From DASPTH01 sp046727575 (GTDB lineage: Bacteria > Actinomycetota > Acidimicrobiia > IMCC26256 > DASPTH01), in contig JBKPCV010000021.1 in the NCBI GenBank assembly GCA_046727575.1, positions 1 through 9,612 on the forward strand: DNA of 9,612 bases, in the 5' to 3' direction. The position numbers were made by a program, and so were the translations under genes. Under the pieces are notes generated by a model. The model saw only the letters and a program-made list of their open reading frames with translations. It did not search any database and had not been told where the DNA came from. Of the stretch, positions 1 through 5,997 are shown in pieces (position 1 is the stretch's first letter; every line of letters begins with the position of its first letter).

Positions 1-174
1 GTAGCAGACGCCACCGCCGTCGAAGAAGAACACGGCCTTGGTGGGTCGTCCCGGCGCTCCGAGAAGGCGAACTCGCTCGGCGCGCATCGCTTCGTGACGG
101 AGACCCTGCAAGCCGAGCTCGCGTGATGCTCGAAGGCGACCGAGATCTGATTCGAGGCGGTCACGCCGTTGGTC
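1..174. other. Left-edge stretch, no gene assigned
   Basis: I cannot assign this stretch. The plus strand is open from base 1 to a TGA at 124-126 (41 codons with GC-rich third positions, ending ...TLQAELA), which could be the tail of a gene entering from the left. The minus strand is open from about 180 down to base 1. It encodes an arginine-rich, helix-like segment followed by a hydrophobic KAVFFFDGGGVCY segment, with an ATG at 87-85 but no ribosome binding site. Neither reading matches a family I recognise. A MerR-type regulator might be expected beside the promoter at 175-205, but no MerR helix-turn-helix is visible here. Confidence 0.3.
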
Positions 175-205
175 TTGACCTCAAGTGCACTTGAACCCGT
201 AGTGT
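175..205 (+). promoter_or_regulatory. SoxR/MerR-type promoter with 19-bp spacer
   Basis: A TTGACC -35 hexamer (175-180) and a TAGTGT -10 hexamer (200-205, fitting TANNNT) are separated by 19 bp instead of the usual 17. A dyad fills the spacer. Overlong 19-bp spacers with a centred dyad are the hallmark of promoters activated by MerR-family proteins, which underwind the DNA. The E. coli soxS promoter has this same geometry. The -10 lies 28 bp upstream of the VOC start codon, so this promoter should drive the VOC-hydrolase pair. The hexamers and spacing are read directly; activation by a MerR/SoxR protein is inferred. Confidence 0.7.
179..196. promoter_or_regulatory. SoxR-box-like operator palindrome
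   Basis: The core TCAAGTGCACTTGA (181-194) is a perfect 14-bp palindrome. With flanks it reads CCTCAAGTGCACTTGAAC, which differs from the enterobacterial SoxR box (CCTCAAGTTAACTTGAGG) only at the two central bases and the last two. It sits between the -35 and -10 hexamers, where MerR-family dimers bind. In actinobacteria similar boxes can also serve other MerR-family sensors, so SoxR itself is not proven. No regulator gene is visible next to it inside the window. Confidence 0.68.
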
Positions 206-232
206 GCCGGGCAGGAGAACCAGGAGGATCCT

Positions 233-643
233 GTGCCGATCACTGCAGGCTTCAATCACGTCGCAACGCTCACGACCGACCTCGAGCGGCACGCCGACTT
301 CTACAAGCGCGCATTCGGGGCAGAGGTCACGTTCCGCATGGACGCCACGCCTGAGCATCCGCGCATGTTCATTCTCGACCTGGGGGGAGGGGCCGCGCTC
401 AACGTCATCGAGGTGTCGGCCGGCGACATCGTCGGCGAACAGCGGAAGCAAGGCAGGCGTGGTGCCATCGATCACTTCGCCATCGCGGTGGCATCGCGTC
501 CGCTGCTCGAAGAGGTCAAGGAAAGACTCGTCGACGCAGGCGCCGAGATCGGTGAGATCCAACGGCTCGGCGACACGTGGTCATTGTTCTTCCGCGACAT
601 CGACGGGATGGAACTCGAAGTCTGCGCGCCAGTCGACGACTGA
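233..643 (+). CDS. VOC family protein (glyoxalase I-like fold)
   Basis: This 136-residue protein is a single vicinal-oxygen-chelate unit: two beta-alpha-beta-beta-beta modules that bind a divalent metal. The start is GTG at 233, set by AGGAGG at 222-227 with 5-nt spacing. Candidate metal ligands are His9 (FNHVA), Glu60 (LNVIE), His81 (IDHFAIAV) and Glu129 (MELEV). Their spacings (51, 21, 48) nearly match those of E. coli glyoxalase I (H5, E56, H74, E122), and the length is also close to that enzyme. The whole H/E/H/E set is kept, so a metal-dependent isomerase or lyase is likely. Actinobacteria generally lack glutathione, so the substrate could be another thiol adduct or electrophile. It is the first gene of an operon with the hydrolase starting at 646, under the SoxR-like promoter. 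The substrate is unknown. Confidence 0.9.
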   Translation: MPITAGFNHVATLTTDLERHADFYKRAFGAEVTFRMDATPEHPRMFILDLGGGAALNVIEVSAGDIVGEQRKQGRRGAIDHFAIAVASRPLLEEVKERLVDAGAEIGEIQRLGDTWSLFFRDIDGMELEVCAPVDD

Positions 644-645
644 AC

Positions 646-1539
646 ATGCGGGGGACGAGAAGCGAAGCTCTGACGTTCTTGACGAACGGCGGAGACCGGC
701 TCATCGGCGTGCTGTACCTCCCGGTGGACGAACCGGTGGCGGCCGTGGTGACGACTGGACCCCTGACCTCGGTCAAGGAACAAGCCACCGGGCGCTACGC
801 ACGCGCGCTGGCGGAACGGGGCTTCGCCGCCCTCGCCTTCGATCATCGGACGTTCGGCCAGAGCGAAGGCGAGCCGCGCCAGTTCGAGAACCCCGAGGGC
901 AAGGCTCGCGACGTCAGTGCCGCGGTGACCGCGTTCGAGACCGACGAGCGCACCCGCGAGTTACCCGTCGTGGCCGTTGGCATCTGCGCGGGCGCCGGGT
1001 ACATGGCGCGGGCAGTCGCCGACGACGAACGCTTCGCGGCCTTTGCCGGAGTCGCTGGCTACTACTGCGACGCCGCCGCCTTCGCCAGATCCTCGCCTGA
1101 GGAGTACGAGACGGCGATCAGTCGGGGCCTCGCCGCTGAGAGACGGTGGCGAGCGTCGGGCGTTGCGGAGACCATCCCCGCGGTGGCCCCGGACGGTGGC
1201 GACGTGGCTATGCCGCTGCGCGAGGCCTACGAGTTCTACGGCACGCCTCGCGGGGCGGTGGAGAACTACACGAACGGCTACGCGGTCCAGTCACTGGCGT
1301 ACACGACACCGTTCGACGCCCAGGAAGCCGCAGCCCGGATCCGGGTGCCGTTCCTCCTGGTCCATGCGGAGCAGGCGCTCGCCCCACCGCTCGCCCGCAA
1401 GTTCTACGCGTCAGTGCGCACACCCAAATCGGAGTCGTGGTTGGAGTCGCAGGGTCAGATCGACTTCTACGACGACCTCCGCCTCATCGACCCGGCCGCT
1501 GACGCGATCGCCGAGTTCTTCGCGACCACGGTCACCTGA
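646..1539 (+). CDS. Alpha/beta hydrolase with Cys nucleophile (YcjY/DLH-like)
   Basis: A 297-residue cytosolic alpha/beta hydrolase of the YcjY/dienelactone-hydrolase-like group. ATG 646 lies two bases after the VOC stop and has no Shine-Dalgarno of its own, so translation is probably coupled. The protein begins with a beta-strand region (ALTFLTNGGDRLIGVLYLP), as family members do, which favours 646 over in-frame starts inside the VOC gene. The oxyanion region is TTGPLTSVKEQ (36-46). The nucleophile elbow is GICAG with Cys114 in place of Ser. The likely acid is Glu242 (LVHAEQALAP). Where a catalytic His may be expected (H-x-D-x-Y-D in relatives) the sequence has Gln271 (QIDFYDD). From memory, Cys and Gln both occur in this subfamily, so activity cannot be excluded. 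It is presumably an esterase, thioesterase or lactonase; the substrate is unknown. Pairing with a metal-dependent VOC protein suggests successive steps on one electrophilic metabolite. Confidence 0.85.
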   Translation: MRGTRSEALTFLTNGGDRLIGVLYLPVDEPVAAVVTTGPLTSVKEQATGRYARALAERGFAALAFDHRTFGQSEGEPRQFENPEGKARDVSAAVTAFETDERTRELPVVAVGICAGAGYMARAVADDERFAAFAGVAGYYCDAAAFARSSPEEYETAISRGLAAERRWRASGVAETIPAVAPDGGDVAMPLREAYEFYGTPRGAVENYTNGYAVQSLAYTTPFDAQEAAARIRVPFLLVHAEQALAPPLARKFYASVRTPKSESWLESQGQIDFYDDLRLIDPAADAIAEFFATTVT

Positions 1540-2811
1540 TCACTGCTCACTCCTGTCGACCTTGGGTGTGGGTTGGCGGCGGTGCTGTTGCTGCGCGTAC
1601 CGACGCCGTCCTTGCTCGGCGGCGTCGGCGTGATCCCACGGCTGGGGTTGGTACGGCGGCGTCTGGCCCCAGCCCCAGTGGGGGACCGGCGCGTGCTCCA
1701 TGACGGTGGCTTCGGGCTGACTATTGGTGACGGCGAGGCGGGTTCCCCATTCGAGGTAGGCCACGAAGGTGGAGCGGAACCCGGGGTCGGCGGGTAGTCC
1801 GACATCGTCGGCGGCGTCGAGCATGCGGGACACCCAGCGTCGCCGTTGGGTCTCGGTGAGGGCGAGGTTCCGGTGTTTGGCGAGCATGTGCTCGTAGCCG
1901 CCGAGCTCCTCGGTGTACGTGGTGGGCCCGCCGAAGGTCTCGGCCAACCAGGCGGCGACGTGGCGGGGATGGTCCGGATCCATGCCCCGGAACACGGGCT
2001 CGAGGATCGGGTCGGGCTCGGACACGATGGCGTCGTAGAAGTGGGCGGTGAGCCGTTCGAGGGCGGCGAGCCCGCCAGCCCAGTCATACAGCGACGGCGG
2101 ATGGGTGGCGAGTTCCGGCGGAACCGGGTCGCGGAACCCGGCGTACCAGTGAGAGCCGTCACAGAACGGCTTGTTGTTCGACTGTCCGCAGCGGCACAGG
2201 GTTTGACGCTCCCGGCGTTCGTAGGCGCGGCCGTCGGCACCGACGACTTGGACGGGGCCGCGTACCCGGTACGGGCCGTCGACGATCGGTGTGATCGACG
2301 GCTCGGCGGCGCCCGTTTCCACCGGATCGCCGTCGGTGCCACGGGCGTAGGCCAAGGCACCGGAAGGACAGCCGGCGACGACATCGGCGATCGCATCCGC
2401 GTCGGCGCCGTGAGGGTCGACGAACGGTTCGGCGTCGGCCCGGAAGACGGCGGGGAGCCGGTTGGTGCACTGGCCGAAGTGGGCGCAACGGGTGCGGTCG
2501 TCGAAGACGGTGATCCCCTCAGCGACGTAGCGGTCGCGGCGATTGGCAATCGCGTCGTGGTCGGCCGATTCGGTTCCGTCGAACCCTTTGACGGCGTGGG
2601 TCGCGTCGCAGAACGGCTTGTTGCGCGAACCGCCACAGCGACACAGACACCACGTGCCCGAGCGCCGCAACAGCGTGCCCTCGGCGCCGTAGATTTCCAC
2701 CGCACCGACCACCTGATACGGCCCATGCTCAGTGACCGTGATCACCGGTCCGGTCGCGGTGACAGTGTCGGATCCTTCACTCCAGGCTTTCGATTCGTCG
2801 TGTGCTTCCAT
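1540..2811 (-). CDS. CDGSH-ferredoxin-like-CDGSH-truncated haemoglobin fusion
   Basis: A 423-residue multidomain redox protein. ATG 2811 is chosen because AGGACGGTGAGC precedes it; an upstream in-frame ATG at 2913 would add 34 residues of poor-quality sequence. Domains in order: (1) CDGSH domain about 24-75, [2Fe-2S] ligands C57, C59, C68, H72, with CDATH in place of CDGSH; (2) divergent single-cluster ferredoxin-like domain (Fer4_19/YjdI-like) about 97-156, with C109, C115 and C148 in CPSGAL; (3) canonical CDGSH domain about 173-228, ligands C206, C208, C217, H221; (4) group II truncated haemoglobin about 240-364, with B10 Tyr259, proximal His313 (MLAKH) and G8 Trp326. A Q/P/W/R-rich tail (370-423) has no fold I recognise. 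There is no signal peptide or membrane segment, so it is cytosolic. The domains suggest electron delivery to a haem that handles O2, NO or peroxide. It is convergent with the hydrolase, stop codon against stop codon. Confidence 0.9.
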   Translation of the reverse strand: MEAHDESKAWSEGSDTVTATGPVITVTEHGPYQVVGAVEIYGAEGTLLRRSGTWCLCRCGGSRNKPFCDATHAVKGFDGTESADHDAIANRRDRYVAEGITVFDDRTRCAHFGQCTNRLPAVFRADAEPFVDPHGADADAIADVVAGCPSGALAYARGTDGDPVETGAAEPSITPIVDGPYRVRGPVQVVGADGRAYERRERQTLCRCGQSNNKPFCDGSHWYAGFRDPVPPELATHPPSLYDWAGGLAALERLTAHFYDAIVSEPDPILEPVFRGMDPDHPRHVAAWLAETFGGPTTYTEELGGYEHMLAKHRNLALTETQRRRWVSRMLDAADDVGLPADPGFRSTFVAYLEWGTRLAVTNSQPEATVMEHAPVPHWGWGQTPPYQPQPWDHADAAEQGRRRYAQQQHRRQPTPKVDRSEQ

Positions 2812-3042
2812 GCTCACCGTCCTGATGGTCGGCTTCCTCAACGTGTGGACGATGAGGGCGTTGGCGTGGCCGTCACCCAGGCCGGCGCCTGCTCGACCAC
2901 GACCACTCATCACTTGGACGTCGAACCGTCGGGATACTCATCGCGCGGTGCGATCGTTTCCGTTCGTCGCTTCTCGAACGCGCACCGCCGTCGTACGGTA
3001 CGGTCGTGCTTGGCGAGTGAGAAACAGGAGCTCGAGGTCGCC
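2812..3042. other. 231-bp spacer upstream of the Fe-S/globin gene
   Basis: No credible gene is present here. It should carry the minus-strand promoter of the CDGSH-globin gene, but I see no convincing pair of hexamers. The notable element is on the plus strand: CGTACGGTACGGTCGTG at 2992-3008, a TANNNT -10 box (TACGGT, 2994-2999) six bases before a GTG. That GTG opens only GTG CTT GGC GAG TGA (3006-3020). The same sequence and geometry recur at the start of the sigma factor gene (4970-4986). Confidence 0.5.
2992..3008 (+). promoter_or_regulatory. Orphan -10 box with leaderless-type GTG
   Basis: TACGGT (2994-2999) followed by six bases and GTG (3006) matches the layout of leaderless actinobacterial transcripts. 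The downstream reading frame stops after four codons, so the element has no gene now. It agrees at 15 of 17 bases with 4970-4986. It may be the leftover promoter of a lost gene, or a chance match. Confidence 0.3.
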
Positions 3043-3261
3043 TTACCGCTTCTTCCTGTCCATTCCGTAGATCAAGTTCACACACCCGTTGTCAAGCTGC
3101 TGAACCTTCCGGAGCTCGAGCCCGCGACGACGCTCCGTCGTCGCAAAGAGCGCCTTCCCCACGCTGGCAATCAACGGATGAATGGAGAGCCGGAGTTCAT
3201 CCACAAGCCCGGCGTCGATGAGGCTCGCGACAGTTCGAGCACGGCGCGTGCCTTTGCTCAC
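3043..3261 (-). pseudogene. 5'-truncated RibD-C/DHFR-like reductase remnant
   Basis: About 65 residues match the C-terminal half of the dihydrofolate reductase/RibD C-terminal family. The features are a helix and strand TVASLIDAGLVDELRLSIHP, then an ALF turn, a charged RRRGLEL strand and a closing LDNGCVNLIYG strand. Full members run about 170-200 residues; the N-terminal half, with its start, substrate-side residues and much of the NADPH site, is missing. The frame could start at GTG 3261, overlapping the upstream SDR stop as GTGA, but the first ten residues (SKGTRRAR) do not look like family sequence and no ribosome binding site precedes it. I read it as the 3' remnant of a broken gene joined to the end of the SDR. 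A short expressed protein is possible but unlikely to be an enzyme. A complete-looking start of the same superfamily is found at 9549. Confidence 0.75.
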
Positions 3262-3983
3262 GACGCGAGATGTGGCGCGTCGACGAGGGCCGCGAACTGA
3301 CGCTCGAGTGCCTTGACCGCGCCGGTGCGCCAGCTCTCGGCGACGGACGCTGACATGGGATCGGGGAAGATGTCCTCCTCGCCGTTCTCCACGCCGTCGA
3401 AGATGGCTCTGGCCACGGACTCCGGGGAGGCCTTCGGTACATCGAAACCTCGCGTCATGTCGGTGTCGACCGGTCCGGTCAGGGCCGCGTGAACGGTCAC
3501 GCCCGATCCGCGCAGCAGCGCGCGTAGAGATTGGGTGAGATTGAATGCGGCTGCTTTCGAGATCGAATACGCGGGAGTCAGCGGCAATGGGGCGAAGGCC
3601 ATCATCGAGACGTTGTTGACGATCGCTCCGCGGGAACGGGTGAGCAGCGGCAGAAAGGCCTGGGTCACGCCGTAGGTGCCGAAGAGGTTGACGGCGAGGT
3701 GCTGTTCGAGCACGGCTCGATCGCCCAGATCGTCGTAGAAGGCGACCCCGGCGTTGTTGACGAGGATGTCGAGCGACTCGATGAGCTCGACCGCTCCCTG
3801 AATCTGCTCTGGGTTGGTGACGTCGAGCATCAGCGGAGTGACGCGCTCATCGACGTGGGCCAACGGCTGGCGCGTCCCGGCGTACACACGGCGTGCGCCT
3901 CGCCTCAGGGCTTGTTCGACCAGGGCCTGTCCGATGCCACGGTTGGCGCCGGTCACGAGTACTGCTTTGTCGGTGATTGTCAT
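3258..3983 (-). CDS. Classical SDR family oxidoreductase
   Basis: A 241-residue NAD(P)-dependent short-chain dehydrogenase/reductase. ATG 3983 is set by GGAGG four bases upstream on the minus strand; the open frame runs on to 4223 but that extension is off-family. The Rossmann glycine motif is TGANRGIG (11-18), followed by NNAG (76-79), a catalytic Ser in the NNVSMM strand (Ser126), and YSISK (Tyr139, Lys143). TGPVDTDM (169-176) follows the usual sixth strand. The Arg residues after the second strand (AGTRQP) suggest NADP(H), but this is weak. It resembles actinobacterial SDRs of 230-240 residues that have a PKxxPxxVARxxxDGVE C-terminal segment. The substrate is unknown. It is divergent from the SDR at 4206, sharing a 222-bp control region, and its stop lies inside the start of the reductase remnant. 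Confidence 0.92.
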   Translation of the reverse strand: MTITDKAVLVTGANRGIGQALVEQALRRGARRVYAGTRQPLAHVDERVTPLMLDVTNPEQIQGAVELIESLDILVNNAGVAFYDDLGDRAVLEQHLAVNLFGTYGVTQAFLPLLTRSRGAIVNNVSMMAFAPLPLTPAYSISKAAAFNLTQSLRALLRGSGVTVHAALTGPVDTDMTRGFDVPKASPESVARAIFDGVENGEEDIFPDPMSASVAESWRTGAVKALERQFAALVDAPHLAS

Positions 3984-4006
3984 TTCTCCTCCGTTGGGCT
4001 CCGACG

Positions 4007-4021
4007 CTCGGATCGTCCGAG
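4007..4021. promoter_or_regulatory. Operator-like inverted repeat upstream of minus-strand SDR
   Basis: CTCGGA (4007-4012) and TCCGAG (4016-4021) form a perfect 6-bp inverted repeat around a TCG spacer. It ends 23 bp upstream of the SDR start codon, inside the divergent region 3984-4205. The size and position suit a dimeric repressor site or a leader hairpin. No cognate regulator is identifiable. In a GC-rich genome a dyad of this size can occur by chance. Confidence 0.35.
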
Positions 4022-4205
4022 TTGTCGTGGGTTCGTTCGGGAGGCCTGCGTCGACCTTCCAGCGGGTGCAACTGCTACGCGGGAAGAAAGTCGTCGCGCG
4101 GCCGCGAAGTCGGTTGCCGAGGCGCGTTCCGCGACGAGTTTTCGTCTGTTGAGCAGTTCTATCTACGACGGGCAGCCGCCCGCGACACCTCGAGGAGGCG
4201 TGGAG

Positions 4206-4958
4206 ATGACATCTTCGGATCACACCGGTTCGACTGCGCTGGTCACGGGCGCGAGCCGGGGCTTCGGCCGAGCGATCGCGTCGGCGTTGGACGCTGACGG
4301 TGCCAAGGTCGTTGCCGTGGCGCGCGACGCTGCGTTGCTTTCGTCATTGCACGACGAGCTGAACGGCAGGCTCACCACGGTGGTGGCCGACGTCGCCGAC
4401 CCAGTCGTCGCCGGGAGCCTCATCGAGCAGCACCGACCAAACACGCTCGTCCTCAACGCTGGCGCCCAGCCGTTGATGCGCCCAATCCAGTACCAGACGT
4501 GGCAGACGTTCAGCCGCAACTGGGACGTCGACGTACAGCACGTGTTCAACTGGGTCCGCGAAGCGCTGTTGCTTCCGCTCGACCCCGGAAGCACGGTGGT
4601 CACGATGTCGAGTGGCGCTGCGGTCGCGGGCTCGCCGCTCAGTGGCGGTTACGCCGGGGCCAAGGCTGCGATCCGGTTCATCACTGAGTACGCCGCGGGG
4701 GAGTCGGAGCGGGCTGGGCTGGGCATCCGCTTCGTCTCGCTGCTGCCGAGGCTGACGACTGCAACGGACCTTGGTTCGATGGCAGTGGCGGCGTACGCGG
4801 CTCGCGACGGCCTCGAGGTCGGGGAGTACCTCGCGCGCCTCGGCCCCGGCCTCGCCTCCGAGGAGGTCGGCAAGGCGACGGTCGACCTGGTGGCGTCAAC
4901 GGAGTTCGCGGCGGGGGCGTATCTGCTGACGCCGGCCGGACTGTCACCAGTTCGATGA
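4206..4958 (+). CDS. SDR family oxidoreductase
   Basis: A 250-residue short-chain dehydrogenase/reductase, different in sequence from its divergent neighbour. ATG 4206 is set by AGGAGG at 4193-4198 (7-nt spacing); the open frame further upstream (from 3531) is antisense to the other SDR and is not coding. It has TGASRGFG (14-21), a DV acidic turn after the third strand (ADVAD 61-65), LNAG in place of NNAG (83-86), TMSSGAAVAGS with Ser135/136, and YAGAK (Tyr149, Lys153). All catalytic residues are present. The GF in the glycine motif, where relatives have GI, and the bulky WQTFSRNWDVDVQHVFNW segment (99-116) set it apart. The substrate is unknown. The sigma factor gene begins 25 bp downstream on the same strand, so the two may be co-transcribed. 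Confidence 0.92.
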   Translation: MTSSDHTGSTALVTGASRGFGRAIASALDADGAKVVAVARDAALLSSLHDELNGRLTTVVADVADPVVAGSLIEQHRPNTLVLNAGAQPLMRPIQYQTWQTFSRNWDVDVQHVFNWVREALLLPLDPGSTVVTMSSGAAVAGSPLSGGYAGAKAAIRFITEYAAGESERAGLGIRFVSLLPRLTTATDLGSMAVAAYAARDGLEVGEYLARLGPGLASEEVGKATVDLVASTEFAAGAYLLTPAGLSPVR

Positions 4959-4969
4959 GCGCCGCAAAG

Positions 4970-4986
4970 CGTACGGTGCGGTTGTG
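4970..4986 (+). promoter_or_regulatory. Candidate leaderless promoter of the sigma factor gene
   Basis: TACGGT (4972-4977, fitting TANNNT) lies six bases before the GTG start at 4984, and there is no Shine-Dalgarno. This is the standard geometry for leaderless transcripts in actinobacteria, where transcription begins at or next to the start codon. No good -35 hexamer is visible at 16-18 bp. The element nearly duplicates 2992-3008. The alternative is translational coupling to the SDR upstream. Confidence 0.45.
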
Positions 4987-5997
4987 AGGGCGCTCAGCGC
5001 GACCGACGGCGTCCCGGCCGAGCAATTGGAGCGGTACCGCCGCGAGCTGACCGTCTACTGCTACCGGATGCTCGGAACGGTCCATGAAGCCGAGGACGCG
5101 GTCCAGGACACGATGTTGCGTGCCTGGCAGGCACTGCCGACGTTCGAAGACCGAACAGGGCTGCGCCCCTGGCTCTACCGGATCGCCACCAACGTGTGCA
5201 TCGACATGTTGAAGGGTCGCTCGCGACGCGCGCTACCGATGGACGTCGCACCAGTCGCCACCAGCGAAGCTCGGCTCGGTACGCGCCGACCGGAGGCGAC
5301 CTGGATCCAGCCGGCACCCGACAGCTTGATCCTGCCGCAAGACGTTGACCCTGCCGAACGCGCAGTGGAACGCGAGTCTGTGCGGCTCGCGTTCATCGCA
5401 GCCCTGCAACACCTCGCGCCCCGGCAGCGTGCGGTGCTCATCCTGCGCGACGTATTGCGCTGGCGTGCCGCAGAGGTCGCCGTCCTTCTGGACACGAGCA
5501 CCGACGCGATCAACAGTGCCCTCCGCCGAGCCCGCGCTGCCCTGGGAGCACTCGACCGCGAGTCGGCGCCGAGCCAGCCCGCGGAGGCAGATCGTGAACT
5601 GCTGGCCACTTACATCGAAGCCTTCGATCGACACGACGTCGACGCGCTCGTTCGTCTACTGCGCGACGACGCCATCGTCGAGATGCCGCCGTTCGAGCTC
5701 TGGCTGCAAGGGCGCGACGACATCCGGCGCTGGCTGATCGCCGTTGACGCCCTCAGCGACCATCTGCTCACGCCGGTCAACGCGAACGGGTCGCCGGCCG
5801 CCGCCGTCTACAGGCCCGAAACGCCGGGAGGCCCGCCGAAGGCGTTCGCCATCCACGTGCTCGACGTCGTTGCGGGGCGCATCAGTGCCATCCACTCCTT
5901 CATCGAGCCGAAGCTGTTCGAACTGTTCGGCCTTCCCGTCGATCCCGTCTCCTACGCGGGCGGCTCTGCCCCGCGGTCAACGTCCGCATCCCCCTGA
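4984..5997 (+). CDS. ECF sigma factor with C-terminal SnoaL-like domain (SigG-type)
   Basis: A 337-residue extracytoplasmic-function sigma factor of the group that includes mycobacterial SigG (TIGR02960-type). Region sigma-2 covers about 19-82, with AEDAVQDTMLRAW (36-48) and RPWLYRIATNVCIDMLKGRSRR (61-82). Region sigma-4 covers about 133-188, with LQHLAPRQRAVLILRDVLRWRAAEVA and a recognition helix in STDAINSALRRAR. The C-terminal SnoaL_2-like domain, about 203-318, begins LLATYIEAFDRHDVDALVRLL. In such sigma factors the SnoaL extension modulates activity and often replaces a classical anti-sigma factor; none is adjacent here. GTG 4984 is the first usable start and has no Shine-Dalgarno. The last 46 bases overlap the 3' end of a convergent STAS-like gene, and the tail after about residue 320 is low-complexity. 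Targets are unknown; the linked SDR is a candidate. Confidence 0.93.
   Translation: MRALSATDGVPAEQLERYRRELTVYCYRMLGTVHEAEDAVQDTMLRAWQALPTFEDRTGLRPWLYRIATNVCIDMLKGRSRRALPMDVAPVATSEARLGTRRPEATWIQPAPDSLILPQDVDPAERAVERESVRLAFIAALQHLAPRQRAVLILRDVLRWRAAEVAVLLDTSTDAINSALRRARAALGALDRESAPSQPAEADRELLATYIEAFDRHDVDALVRLLRDDAIVEMPPFELWLQGRDDIRRWLIAVDALSDHLLTPVNANGSPAAAVYRPETPGGPPKAFAIHVLDVVAGRISAIHSFIEPKLFELFGLPVDPVSYAGGSAPRSTSASP

Noticed and set aside
1846..3300. Long plus-strand open frame of 484 codons
   Set aside because: It is antisense to the CDGSH-globin gene, whose minus-strand frame carries exact cysteine, histidine and globin motifs. The plus translation has no family features and owes its length to high GC.
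3531..4205. N-terminal extension of the plus-strand SDR
   Set aside because: The extension is antisense to the other SDR, and ATG 4206 has a strong AGGAGG at 7-nt spacing just before the Rossmann motif.
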